Shown here piece after piece: positions 10,972-21,768 of a stretch of 64,000 nucleotides of DNA; position 1 is the stretch's first letter; the number at the start of each line of letters is the position of its first letter. Source of the stretch: Fragilaria crotonensis (taxonomy: Eukaryota > Bacillariophyta > Fragilariophyceae > Fragilariales > Fragilariaceae); the NCBI GenBank assembly GCA_022925895.1, contig JAKSYS010000005.1:310001-374000 (forward strand), read 5' to 3'. Position numbers and translations under genes: made by a program. The notes below the pieces were generated by a model. The model worked only from the letters and a program-made list of their open reading frames with translations. It was not told where the DNA came from and ran no database searches.

Positions 10972-12681
10972 TCACTGTCCCAAGTCTCTCGCAAACCAGC
11001 AGTTGCTATGAATGAGGTGTAAATTCATCCCCTGCCCTGTCCAGGAAAAACAGCCAACAAACAATTCATACACGTTTATTCCAGTACGGAGCAAAGCATC
11101 AAGAAAGGTGGAGGGGAACCGGATGATTGCAAAGCTCCTCAAGCTACTGTACTGATGCCACTTCCTCTCCCAATCCATGCCAGCAAAAAACCAAATATAT
11201 TTTACGTGCCTATGACAAAGGGGCATTTGGCTCACACAGATGGGCTCCACATTGGGAGGTGTAGTAGCCATCGCGAAGTACTGTTGGATGGAACTTGTGG
11301 CCAAAGCCAAATTCACTGTTGTTGTTGAAATAATCTCAAATGGATCGCAGTGCGCGCTGCTTAATCCTCCGGTAGCTAGCTTTCTCGGAAAATGGAAGCA
11401 TTGGCTGAGAACCAATTCTTTGTGACAGCTTATGTGTGCTGATCATGATTGCCAATATCTTGATGGAGTAACTTCTGCACAGCATGAATTTTGTACATGT
11501 TGATGAGTTGTCTTCGCACTTCACGCTTGGAAGCATCTGCATGAGTCCGCGCATTGTGCCCATGGACTTCTTGGTTTTGCTCTTTTCAGAGTGTACTAGT
11601 ATACAATCTCTGTCAGAAGAAGTGAATGATGCTCGCTTGCCACCTTAAGCTTTGTCGAGTAAGGTCATCATGGGCACTGTGTGATAAAAGTGTTGTCGCT
11701 GATGCCGACTCCACTCCTCCTATCACATCAGATGGAGAGCCATGATCTACATCCACTCTTTGTACAAAGGGAAGCAGTTTCTTCCCATTACAAACTGAGT
11801 TGATTAGGGCATCAACGTTTTGGCACGTGAGAGTCCACCCACTGGGTTGTAAGAATAATTATCAGCAGATGCAGAGCGTGCCCACTCAGAACTTCACCAA
11901 AAGTGTAGTTGGGTGCATTGGCATGGTCCAGGATCTTGAGGAGAGAAACAGTGCGTTTCTGATCGGTAGTATACATGAAGTTGGAACAAAATGATGGGGC
12001 TTCCACATCTTCATCAAGTGCAGAATTGCTGGTACAGGTAAGAATGTTTGGGTCATCACTTAACACGGACAAATCATCACTTTTGTTGCAATCCTCAATA
12101 TCCTCACAAGAAGTGCTTTCAACTTCCACACCATTGCCAGCCGGAGACTGCAGAAGGTTGTACTGCAGAAGGTTGTCTGTGCCAACAAAATCCATGCAGG
12201 GATCATTCACCAAATGTCACCTTAAAAGGGCAGCAGGCCTTTTGTTACTTGTGCATGTGACATTCCCATCCTCATGAAGACGGCGGTGTGAAACAGAAGC
12301 ACCATGTGTTGCTGCAAGGTGTGATTTCTTCACAATGAAATTATAGCACCCGATGTTTCTATCAATATGCTGTGTATATGCTGCTTGATTGGAAAATGGT
12401 TTCTTGTTGAACTTCAGGCAGAAGGGTTTTGACAGAAGAGCAGGGGTGCCTTTGAGGACAACATTTTGAAGAGGACAAGTGAAGTGAACATGAGATGTCA
12501 AAAGATGACAGGGCACAGATTCACTGCACACCAGTGCATGACATCGGGGCCCGTTAGCCCAGCCGGAAACCGCGGGCTGGCCGTGATTTGGGCGGCTGCG
12601 GTCCGTGTATATTTCTGTCCCGGTCGGTCGATTCCTATCACTTTTCGGCCAATCGCGGGTAAAGGGCGGATCACCTGTCAT
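10972..12681 (-). pseudogene. Broken minus-strand coding region of the nested element, unknown protein
   Basis: Several minus-strand frames in succession look like pieces of one transposon protein. At 12217-12681 a segment carries Cys/His pairs (KPFCLKFNKKPFSNQAAYTQ, then HIDRNIGCYNF), suggesting a degenerate zinc finger. At 11812-12213 an acidic stretch is followed by TTDQKRTVSLLKILDHANAP, a phrase I associate from memory with transposon proteins in diatoms, without being able to name the family. Frames at 10972-11563 are less clear. Frame changes and stops separate the pieces, so the gene is not intact. No DDE triad or helicase motif could be located. The order, zinc-finger-like N-terminus then the LLKILDHANAP block, would fit a Plavaka/EnSpm-like protein, but this is only a suggestion. 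Confidence 0.45.
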
Positions 12682-12764
12682 TTTTCACGGGTACGGTGGT
12701 TGCTGACAACGTACTGTCAGTACAGTACTGTGTACTATGTTTGTACTATGTACTGTACTTCCTT

Positions 12765-12930
12765 ACGACTGCGGCCGGGTCCGGGAACGGGCAGGGACAG
12801 TCCGGCTGCGGCCCTGTACGGGCAGGGACTGTCGGACTGCAGACGGGTACGGCCAGGCTCACATATTGGCATACGGCCGGCTGCGGCCAAAAGCCTCTGC
12901 AAAAAATCGGCCGGCTGCGGCTTCGGGTAC
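12765..12930. repeat. GC-rich degenerate repeat block
   Basis: Degenerate repeats of GGCTGCGG and ACGGGCAGGGAC words give a local G+C peak inside an otherwise AT-leaning element. No coding potential was recognised. It separates the minus-strand and plus-strand remnants of the nested element and may be a minisatellite. Confidence 0.5.
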
Positions 12931-13132
12931 CGTTTTTATCTCAGATGTCATGCACTGCTGCACACCAGCACAGAATTTTGGGAAAGCATGCATTCAAATT
13001 GTACATGTACTTTTGGTACATTTTTGGTGTATGTAAAAAATGAAGGAGGGTGTGGTATGAATTCAAAATTCAAAACCTCTGCATGAATGTGTAGAACCTA
13101 CCTACGAACTTGGTACTTGGTACAAAATTCAA

Positions 13133-14767
13133 ATGGTCGCAAAATACTATCCCACAAAAAGGATTTCCAGTGTTCAAAATTTGGTGCACCATCAAAAGTT
13201 TTTCCAACAACAAGCAAGCACAAATACGACCATGGCATCAATGCCACAGGAAACAGCAGCAGGCATCACTGCCTTAAAGCCCAGCTCTAGGAAACAAAGG
13301 AGAGAGTTCATGAAAGGCGTGCAATGAGTGACCACAGATCCCAATGATCTGATTCAAAGTGACAACAAGGAGGAGGAGGAGTTGGTGCCATGCAAAATGG
13401 ATGCAAAACAAGGATGGAAGCATGCATACGGAAATCCACCATCCCTACCTTCAACTATTGGAAGCATGCATACGGAAATCCACCATCCCTACCTTCAACT
13501 ATTAAAGTCGGGGAATCAAGTGACAGCCAACTAACATCATCGGTTCCAGGGCTAAGCAGCTTAATGGACATGAGCATGACGGAAATCTCAGAAGAGAATC
13601 AAATCAGTATGATCAAGACTTGCATGAAAAAAAACACGTGTTCTCTATTTGGAAGTTCTATCAAAAAGACTATCATTCTCATTTCAGTGAAGATGAGAAA
13701 ACACTTTGTGGCTTTATCATGAAGTACACAAACATTCGAGGAACCCAAAACTGGTGGCTTGGGATGCGGAGAATAGTTGTAAAAACACACACTGATCTTC
13801 GGAACAATGCAATAAAAAACATGCAAATGAAATTCAAAGGTGAGGATTTGAAGTGGGTGTACTTTGCCAAGTCCCGAGCATACTCACACCCACTTGCTTT
13901 CAACATCAAACACCTTGCATTCAGAGGGATTCACTTCCCATTTAGGAACACATGGACACAGCCTGTACAGTGGATGCAAGGATGAAACCAGTTACCTCCT
14001 CAAGATGAGGGATAACATCTGCTACAATGCCCAAATCATAGACACTTACTCGGCAGCAGCAAGTGGAATAACATTATCAACAACATGGAGAACCACTGTG
14101 CAACAACTGACAGGAAAGTATGGAGCAAGAAAATCCTGTCCATAAGTGATGAAGCATTCATTTTGCTGTGCCTGATCAACTATGGGAAGAGGTGGTTTGC
14201 CGAATTAGTAAAGACAGAGAAAATGGTAAGTTTATCCGAGTGGTTTGTCACAGAACAAACAACAAGGAACTAACTGACTTGCTTTGTTATCACTTGTTGG
14301 AAACATCAAATCGGTACATGGACAGATGACAACAAAAACCTACCCGTAAGTTACACTATGATAAGTGAAATGAAAAACCACATCCTAAATTCTGACCAAT
14401 CTTTTCTCATGTTCCGCAGCCACCACTTTACACATTCTCCAGGAACAAGGGTGCTCATGATAATGGGGGAGGCTGTGGTTGGTCACAGGCTGGAATGAGG
14501 AAATACGATGAATTATACATGGCCATCAAGAATGATAGAAAGAAATCAGCCCAAACATTCAACCAGGAACTACTAAAAATGTTTCTGTCGAGAAGGAAAA
14601 AGGAGTCTGGCCAGGGGGTCAGGAAACAATTTGATGACAAGGGTAAGAAACGCCCACACAAGCGCATGGATGTATTTGACGACAACTCTGATGAGGAGGA
14701 TGATAACTACTCCAGGCATCTTGCTTCTGAACTTGTCTACAGTGAAGTGAAAGTGGAGGCAGTTTAG
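13133..14767 (+). pseudogene. Broken plus-strand coding region of the nested element, unknown protein
   Basis: Consecutive plus-strand frames read like exons or shifted pieces of one protein. They are MASMPQETAAGITALKPSSR (13230-13327), a stretch around 13620-13985 with NIRGTQNWWLGMRRIVVKTH and AIKNMQMKFKGEDLKWVYF, and 14495-14767 with KYDELYMAIKNDRKK, TFNQELLKMFLSRRKK and an acidic tail. No catalytic motif is recognised. Basic and acidic blocks suggest a nucleic-acid-binding accessory protein of the transposon. Some joins may be introns (a GTAAG-type donor occurs near 14225), so intron-containing and decayed are both possible. The 44-bp tandem duplication at 13416-13503 lies inside it. Confidence 0.45.
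13416..13503. repeat. Perfect 44-bp tandem duplication
   Basis: Two identical adjacent 44-bp copies (13416-13459 and 13460-13503), each beginning GGAAGCATGCATACGG and ending CTTCAACTATT. The length is not a multiple of three, so it changes the frame of the surrounding coding remnant. The identity suggests a recent event. Confidence 0.92.
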
Positions 14768-14949
14768 AATTGATCAGACACTTAGTATGAATAGTAGAAT
14801 GCTTCATCAAAGCCACACGAATAGGCACATTAACACTAATATCCAACAAAAGTTAAAATGTGTGACATGTATGTCAATTATATGAACAATGTCAGCTCAG
14901 AACTACTGTGGTGATTACTTCATACACACTACACAGGAAACTTCTTCTT

Positions 14950-15185
14950 TTCGGATGTCAGATTCAGGAATTGAAATTCATGATCACAAATGAAGAAGTG
15001 GTATAGTTCAGATATTTTGAGTCCCAAAGCTCAGGAATTCCACTTGGAAGCTAGTTAAAATGAGTCATTGAATTTCAGGATTTGAAATTTTGGAGCTCAG
15101 GAATACAAAGTACGAGATCCTATGCAAGAGATGAAAAATTCAGGAAAAATAAATTTCCGAGTTCAGGAAATACGAGGAAACCCAC
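14950..15185. repeat. Right subterminal TTCAGGA repeats of the nested element
   Basis: At least six TTCAGGA/CTCAGGAAT words lie within 380 bp of the right end (for example TTCAGGAATTG, CTCAGGAATTCC and TTCAGGATTTGAA). They match the words in the left subterminal zone. The shared motif at both ends supports these being recognition sites of the same transposase. Confidence 0.7.
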
Positions 15186-15326
15186 TTCATACACATGATG
15201 TACAAGCTCTTTAGTCCTAAGTTTTTACCTGTATTTTAGGTAAACATTATGAGCAAAAAAATATCATATCAAAGATGATTGGTTTTTCATATCCAAGAGC
15301 CGACTTGGTTTTGGCACCCTTAGATG

Positions 15327-16061
15327 TGTCCCTCTGCTTGGAAGGGAATGTTTCAGGGTAGGGATGGGGTTCCAACGGTGATTTTGGAAGCAATTGCCGA
15401 CCACAGTACCAGGTTCTGGCACTTCAATTTCGGAAGTCCTGGAGCGCTCAACGACATAAACGTTTTGGATCGGTCGCCTCTTTTTTATAATGCGGTCCGT
15501 GGCGAAGCCCCAAGGGTTGAATACACTGTAAATCACCACCAACACTCGGTGGCGTACTGGTTGGCTCCTGACGGTATCTACCCTACGTATGCGTGTTTTG
15601 TTAAGACGATCCCGAATGCAACAACTCGCATGCAGAAACTTTTCGTGGCCGCCCAAGAGGCAAAATGAAAGGACATAGAGCGTGCATTTGGTATATTGCA
15701 ATCTCGTTTTCACATCCTGACTACTGGATGTCGTCTTTGGGATCGTGAGGCAATGGACACGGTGATCAGGACCTGTGTACTTTTGCACAACCTAATCATT
15801 GATTACGAACGTGAGCATAACGGCGATGGCGGGTACATCAACGATGCCGACTACGTGCCATTGCATCACATGGTGGTGATACCTTGCGATCCAAATCAAA
15901 CAGTTGAAGAGAGAGAGGTGCTGATGGGTCACATGCAAAACGTGGAGCAACACAATTTACTCCAGCATGATTTGATGGTGGAAAGGTGGGAAAGGTGGAA
16001 TGCACCTAATGGCGGCGATGATATGGATGATATCGAAGACGGCAATGCTGTTCAGCCATGA
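15327..16061 (+). pseudogene. PIF/Harbinger transposase, C-terminal half (interrupted)
   Basis: The reading picks up with CPSAWKGMFQGRDGVPTVIL and runs through ILEAIADHSTRFWHF, GSPGALNDINVLDRSPLF (second catalytic Asp in NDINVL) and KDIERAFGILQSRF (third acid, the Glu of IERAFG). It ends with an acidic tail at 16061. One TGA (15666-15668) sits where relatives have Arg in AARKDIERAFG, consistent with a CGA-to-TGA transition. Together with the half at 8024-8608, all three DDE residues are present in the right order, so the family assignment is firm. Its stop faces the Myb/SANT-like gene, with 225 bp between. Confidence 0.88.
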
Positions 16062-16286
16062 TGATCCTAGAAGTACAATCAAAGTATAATTCTATTCAGC
16101 CAGTGATAGGAGTCTCGATAGCTGCTACGTTGTATTAGTATTTACTACAAGTAGTTGCAATCTTCTGCCTTCTCCCTGCGCTGCTGACTTCGTCTTGTTG
16201 TTGTTCGCCGTGAGCATGTTGAAGGTTGTCCAGCCTGGTGTTCTTTGCTCTCAAGTGTTTATTGGTGTCGTTGTTGTCCTTGTTTT

Positions 16287-17594
16287 CTACAAGGACAATG
16301 TCGTCAACTGAGTGTCCTCAACATCTCGAACGTCCTCCTCGTTACTCTGGAGAGCTGCGAGGAGTTTTTGAGTCATGGGGAGTGGTGGTGGTGTGCCCAG
16401 GTTGTAGTCCACAGAGTTCTGACTGAAGTCGCTCCCAACTATCTTGGAAATCTGGATCACTGGCATCCTCGCACATTCAGCGACAATGTTGTCGAGGACG
16501 GTGTCGTTTTTAAAACCTCTAGGGATGAAAAGACCATGTTCTTTGTAGTCCTCATGATCCTCGTCGTCATCGTCCTCATTATCCTCGTTGTCCTCATCAT
16601 GATCCTCGTCATGGTCGTCTTCGTCATCGTTGCGATCTTCTGTGTCGTCAACAATGTCAACGACATCTTCATGAAGGTTGAAACCAACTGGCGGAACTTC
16701 TTCCATATACTTCCTGGCCGAGTACTTCTTCCTCATCGCTGCGAAGAAAGCTTGCGACTCAACTGCATATGTTTGCATAAAGAGTTGATAAGCAAACTGT
16801 TGCTGCACAAGGTCATTCTTCAATTGCGCAGATGCAACAAGGGAGGCAATTGCAATGCCCCTTTCAGCAATTACCTTGGCATTTGCCAGCTCTACCTCAG
16901 TCTTTTGTTTCTTGTTGATGTCAGACGCCAACATCTGCTGCTTGCGAATGTATTCATTTGCTTTTGCTTTCTTCTTTCCAATGCTGGGCCGTGGAGTGCA
17001 CATTCCTATCCCAGGTACCGCTCCCCCTGCTGGAGCAACAACAGCAACATCTCCACCTTCTCCATCAACAAATGGAACCGCATTGTCATTGTCACAAAAG
17101 AACAAGGCACGTCGGACTCGCAAATCAAGAGCTGAAATGTTGATCTCATACTTTGGAAGAGATTTCTTCAGGACAATGTAGACCAAATCATGCTTGAAAC
17201 CTTTACAAAATTTCACGAGGAACTTCCTCTTTGCTCCATTAACATAATCATCCAACACCCAACCACTATGGTATTCGCGAAGTACGCTCATCAACATACC
17301 AATGTACTTGTTCACCTCCATTTGAAGAACCTTGTTGAATCGGTTCTGGAGGGAACATGCATTGCGTCCAGCATTACCACCCCGCTGGACAAAGCTCACT
17401 CGGATCTTCTCCCAAAATGTAGCTCCATTCTGATCTGTACCAATAGCGGCGTTCGTCGTCACAACGACATACGCCGAAGCAAGCATCACATCTTCATCAC
17501 CCCTGAAGTTTGGTTGGCCTTTTGCACGGCCCATTGGCTTGTTGAGTAGGGTAGAAAGCAACCATTCATCGACATTTCCTGGTGGTGGATTCAT
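16287..17594 (-). CDS. Myb/SANT-like accessory protein of the PIF/Harbinger element
   Basis: A 435-residue frame from the ATG at 17594 (MNPPPGNVDEW); an in-frame ATG at 17660 would add 22 hydrophobic residues and is less likely. Residues about 20-110 (FRGDEDVMLASAYVVVTTNA, FWEKIRVSF, SLQNRFNKVLQMEVNKYIG) match the trihelix/Myb-SANT-like domain found in the second protein of PIF/Harbinger transposons. In relatives this protein binds the element ends and brings the transposase to the nucleus. A coiled-coil-like block (KKQKTEVELANAKVIAERG) follows about residue 230, then a strongly acidic Asp/Glu/His run. The frame is uninterrupted, unlike its partner transposase, so it may still be expressed. 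It lies convergent to the transposase inside the same TIRs. Confidence 0.82.
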   Translation of the reverse strand: MNPPPGNVDEWLLSTLLNKPMGRAKGQPNFRGDEDVMLASAYVVVTTNAAIGTDQNGATFWEKIRVSFVQRGGNAGRNACSLQNRFNKVLQMEVNKYIGMLMSVLREYHSGWVLDDYVNGAKRKFLVKFCKGFKHDLVYIVLKKSLPKYEINISALDLRVRRALFFCDNDNAVPFVDGEGGDVAVVAPAGGAVPGIGMCTPRPSIGKKKAKANEYIRKQQMLASDINKKQKTEVELANAKVIAERGIAIASLVASAQLKNDLVQQQFAYQLFMQTYAVESQAFFAAMRKKYSARKYMEEVPPVGFNLHEDVVDIVDDTEDRNDDEDDHDEDHDEDNEDNEDDDDEDHEDYKEHGLFIPRGFKNDTVLDNIVAECARMPVIQISKIVGSDFSQNSVDYNLGTPPPLPMTQKLLAALQSNEEDVRDVEDTQLTTLSL

Positions 17595-18419
17595 GATGCA
17601 ATTAACAATGAGAGAGAGAAACAATGAACAATAAAACACATTGATACAAGATTGACGCATGTTGCATGTTGTTTGTGCAGCTTGTACGAGTATTTTTATG
17701 GCGCGCGGATCCGCGCCCGTTTTCTTCCCAATAATAGCTCCTCCGGTGGCAAATGGACATATCCCTGATGTCCAAATTAGGTTTCTAAAGACGCTACTCG
17801 AAAAAATAGGGTCCCAAAAATAGCTCCTCCGGTGGTGATGCTCTCACGTCTCACCACTCACCACACTGTGTACTGCATGCGTAGTACAACAACACAACAA
17901 CACTCCGGACTACTTTACTACTCAAGTACTCCAGTACGAATGCTCCGGAGTCCGGAGTCAGGAGTCAGGAGTTGACTCACCCTGTATTCGTACCTGGTAC
18001 AAGTACGTCTACTGTGGTATGTTGCCCGTCCCCTGGTGGAATACCCTACAGTACCTTTTACTGGAGTACAAATACGTGGTACGTTGTACTGTAACAGGGA
18101 TGCTGGTGTGTAATTTTTCATTTGTATCAGGCCGATGCTTACAGCGCGCAAAAACATTTGCCCAAAAGTGGAAGAGCTTTTTATTTTGTGAATAGTTCAA
18201 ATATGGTGCTTACAGGCGTACTCCCTTCTAGTAATTGCAAACAAACCTAGGAATTGGACTACAATTTATGTTTCCTATATTGACATGTATAAGTGGAAAA
18301 GAAATTGGGCGTTGAGAGTTCTTGCGTACAACATATACCATAGTTATCATGTGGTTCAGTGGTTCCTTTAGACATCAAGCCCGTGTCATATCTTACGTCG
18401 AAGAAGAAAATCTGCCGCC

Positions 18420-20091
18420 ATGAGCAATTTGACGAAAAACCGCAAGAAACGCTCGACGAACATGTCGCGCATTCTTTTGAAGGAATTGCAGGCAACGATT
18501 GTGTTCGCCTGCTTCGATTTGCCGTCTCTGATCCAACGTGGAGCTTCTCTATCAGAAGCGGCGATCAAAGATGTCATGACTTCCATCTACTACGGAGATG
18601 ATAAGAATGGCGCGCCGGACCCGGACATGAGTACCTACGTTGAACAGTTCATGTTCGGGTTGAACAAGTTCAAGGGACTGTACAAACAGTCATTGCAGAC
18701 AGGATCCAACGGTGTATCTGGTGAAGTTCTCCTCTCCATTCCTGAATTTTTGCACCGTCATAAGAATTTTCTTGTGTACGTTGGTGATGGATTGATAGAA
18801 AAGGCAATGCTGTCGCAAAGTCAGTCGCTGTGAGTGGCGAGAAGGTTTCCTCAGGGTAAACACTGGTACATATGTCCAAGGCAGTTGTATGCAATTGCAA
18901 AAAACGATGACCTTCTTGAAAGCAAAAGGTTCACCGTACAGAGATGGTACGTTTCCTTCCGGAACGAACTGGGATGGCAATATATTGTGGTGTCTGGTGG
19001 AAATGGGCAAGGAATGCGACCGAGACGATGCAGCAAAGATAGATTCGGTTGCAAACAAGGCCGATGCTGGGCTTTGCGGATTAAGTGAAGTAGAGGAGAA
19101 GCAGGGACAAGGAATACTGTCCTCGTCGTTGTTGTCGGATGACAACAACAACTTCTATCCTGATGCCACATTTTTCAAGTGTGGTGTCAGCTTTCTGGCG
19201 TGGACACTGTGGGGTTTTATACCCGTTCACGACAGTTCAGGCATGCAATCTGATTTGGCGATGCCAAGATCAGTACATCGGTTGGAAGGAAGACTGCGTC
19301 GCGAGCGCAAATGCGCAAGCTGTTGATAGAACAAAACGCAGCAACTCTCGACAACCACCGTCGAGGAAAGAAACGTCGTTCAACCGAGGAACAACAACAA
19401 GACAAACAAATCAAAAATCAGCAATCTGTGCCTTCTCCTACTGTACCGCAAGTTCCTTTTGATTCGAAACAAGCCATTCTTTCAAAGACTTTAAATTACC
19501 TGAATGCCGAGTCCTTGGAAAAGGAAAGGCAAAGGAATGCGCTGATGATGATTAGAAATGTTTGCGACAAGCTGACTTTGCGACGTCGCAACGAGGACTC
19601 GATCAGCCAAGAGCTTGATCGCTGCTATAGATGTAAGAGAAAGCCTGATCAGTCTATGCTTGACAAACAAAATGCGATTGCGAATGAAATCGCCTCGCTT
19701 GAAAAAAGACTTGACGAGTTGCAAAGTGATGAATGTTGTCGTCATAGCAACATGATCAATCAGCGACCAATGGAGCTAGCAGCTGCATCATCATCTGATG
19801 CAACCATTACAAGCAAGTGGAACAGATAGCTTCAACGAATCAGCAACAGCAGCGGACTCGGTGGTGGAGGACGTAAGTTGTCGCAGCGACAACGATGATG
19901 ACAACGATGCGGCAGTCATCGTTGTCGCAACTTCAACAATTGTCCCAATGGACCACGTACACGACAGCAAGAAGGACAACAACGGCTGTTTTGAATGCAG
20001 AACGCTGTCAAATCACGCGTGTCGAAAATGCAAGAAGTGTGTCTGCTCGTTGTGTTGTGGTCAGCGAGAGCTAGAAAGTTTGTTTTCATGA
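18420..20091 (+). pseudogene. Broken accessory protein of the second PIF/Harbinger element
   Basis: A series of plus-strand frames reads like one protein. It opens at the ATG at 18420 with MSNLTKNRKKRSTNMSRILL (basic, with a Leu-rich helix), passes through GSPYRDGTFPSGTNWDG and CGVSFLAWTLWGFIPVHDSS, then a coiled-coil-like helix (EIASLEKRLDELQ), and ends with an acidic region and a Cys-rich tail (CFECRTLSNHACRKCKK, CVCSLCC). The TGA at 18831-18833 and frame changes near 18900, 19290 and 19800 separate the pieces. The position corresponds to the Myb-like second protein of Harbinger elements, but I see no Myb/SANT motif; the tail could be a small zinc-binding domain. Function is inferred from context only. 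Confidence 0.5.
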
Positions 20092-20204
20092 AAGGCGATG
20101 TTGAAGTTATCAATCAACATCGCCCGAAACTGATGAAACTCGATCGCCTTTACACTCGTACCTGATCGAACTAAAGGAAGTTGCGACGAACGGCTACGCT
20201 TGCT

Positions 20205-21768
20205 TTATTTGTTCCGGTTTCCATTTTCGATTTCGTCGTTGTTGTCGTTGCGATTCCGAAATCCAAATCGCGAACTATCAACCAATTGCAGTCTGTGACT
20301 TTCAATTCCTCCTGTCGGGTCAATAAGAGGTCGAATTGCGGCAGGAATGTCCTCATCTAGGAACTGACCAGCATCGGTCTCATAGCTAGATGGGACTCCC
20401 ACATCCCACTTGTGTGACAATCCGTCAACATCCAACAAAAGGTTGTGCGAAGCACAACACGTCATCCATATATTGTTGCTCACCTCAATGTTGTGGACAC
20501 AGACACCAGAAGATCCTCCAACAACCTTTGAGGATCCCACAGGTACGCTCTACATCTTTTCTGAGTGCCTCTAGCCACTGCGAGAAGCGTAGCTCCGATC
20601 CATTGCACGTGTCTTTCATCGGAGGCATTGTGGTCGGCCATGTCAAGTAGCCATTGTCGACGATGACATAGGCACCCTTGATTGTCACGTTCTCTACGTC
20701 ATCTTTGGCAGCAACATCAGTAGAAGCATCAACAGTGCCGTACTTTCTTGTTTTCCTCCTTTTCAAAGTGAAGTCGACCATGTCGTCAAAAGCACCATCG
20801 CGAAGGTCAGCCATGAATGAGTCAAATCGTACCAAAGTCTTGTCGTTTCACCTTCCCGGGTGCCCTGTAGTAGTATGCAAAATCTGGCGGCGATGATTAA
20901 CCGTCAAATTGTATGTCCTTGTGGTTGTTTCTAACCCCATCTTGTATCCAAGGTGTGCTTGTCGAAACGAAGCAGTGGCCTTGTCCAACGGGATATGAGT
21001 AGCATCGGTGCTACCAATACATCCAGGAAATCCGGCAGCCACCGCATACTCGGACTCGCAATTTCGCAAGTCAGCAGTACTTTGTGGCATGCACACATAC
21101 CGTGGATACAAAAATTTCGCACCGAACGACGTGAGTGCATGAAAAAAACGATGCACATCACGGCTTACTTTGGTGGCCTCTTCAATGTCGTCAAAAGTCC
21201 ATCCCCTGCCAAGGTAGTAACGTAGCGTGCCCAAGAGGAGAAGATCAACTGGTGAAACCTTCTTGTTGTTTCTTCTCCCAGTGAAGCCTTTGGCTTCTGT
21301 TTGCCATCGGTCAAACAATCCATAGTTGTCGTCGCCTCTCATCCATTCCAAAATCTGAATGTATGATGCATACGGCAATCGGAACCGTTGTCAAAACACC
21401 TTGTTCCAAGAAGGACAGTCTGGTTCTGGATTCTGAACGTAGTCCAGCCACCAGTTGCACAGATGTGGACACACTCTTTGCATCTTCCCGGTGATTGGGT
21501 CACAATACCACTTGTTACGCTTCGCCTTTCGCCTTTTCTTCCCATGGTGATGCTGACGATGAAATTGCTCTCGAAAAGCTACCGCATCAACTTCTGTCTT
21601 GTCCATCTTCTCATCTTTGACAATTTCAATCAATGAGAAAAGAAGATTTCTCTTCCTAACATATGCTGCGTCCTGGTGAGCAATATGCTCTTCGAGTGCA
21701 TGATCATCATCAACCGCGCCGTCATCATCATCAATTAAATCATCCTCATCTTCACCCAAAAAAACCAT
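20205..21768 (-). pseudogene. PIF/Harbinger-like DDE transposase, decayed
   Basis: The minus-strand reading starts at 21768 with an acidic N-terminus (MVFLGEDEDDLIDDDD) and a basic stretch. It continues with LLLGTLRYYLGRGWTFDDIE (helix-turn-helix region), GCIGSTDATHIPLDK (first catalytic Asp), GAYVIVDNGYLTWPTTMPP (second Asp) and KDVERTCGILKG (catalytic Glu), then VHNIEVSNNIWMTCCASHN near the C-terminus. This is the Plant_tran/DDE_4 family. It contains two in-frame TGA codons (21391-21393, expected Arg; 20848-20850, expected Trp in a GRWNDKT context) and one frame change near 20500-20530. Both TGAs are one transition away from the expected codon. The triad is intact but the gene is not. Confidence 0.88.

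Larger units (their letters stand above)
8609..15326. mobile_element. Nested TIR DNA transposon, superfamily not assigned
   Basis: A 6,718-bp insertion with 19-bp perfect terminal inverted repeats: CATCTAAGGGTGCCAAAAC at 8609 and its complement ending at 15326. The dinucleotide TG is duplicated at the ends (8607-8608, 15327-15328), and the split transposase codons rejoin across it. Both subterminal zones are crowded with a TTCAGGA word (about 8679-8830 and 14950-15185). Subterminal repeats and a 2-bp duplication resemble EnSpm/CACTA-like elements, but the termini are not CACTA and no transposase domain could be named. Inside are broken minus-strand frames (about 10.97-12.68 kb) and broken plus-strand frames (13.13-14.77 kb). 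It is younger than the element it sits in. Long interior stretches (8830-10970) are GT- and GTAC-rich with no supportable gene. Confidence 0.85.
7659..17843. mobile_element. PIF/Harbinger DNA transposon with a nested 6.7-kb insertion
   Basis: Terminal inverted repeats of about 28 bp begin GAGCATCACCACCGGAGGAG at 7659 and, in reverse complement, end at 17843. TCA flanks both ends as a 3-bp target duplication, as expected for this superfamily; in fact a 10-bp direct repeat TCACGTCTCA flanks it (7649-7658, 17844-17853). A second copy of the inner TIR word (TAGCTCCTCCGGTGG) lies subterminally near 17734. The element carries the two genes typical of the superfamily: a DDE transposase on the plus strand (split, 8024-8608 and 15327-16061) and a Myb/SANT-like DNA-binding protein on the minus strand (16287-17594), convergent. 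Without the nested insertion it would be about 3.47 kb. The transposase is broken, so the copy is not autonomous. Confidence 0.9.

Noticed and set aside
16245-17135. 296-codon plus-strand frame opposite the Myb/SANT-like gene
   Set aside because: It is a Val/Leu-rich shadow of the Asp/Glu/His runs on the minus strand and is not protein-like.
8194-21393. TGA recoding (alternative genetic code or selenocysteine)
   Set aside because: Host genes in the window end at TGA, and the TGAs occur only in transposases that also have frame breaks; decay is simpler.
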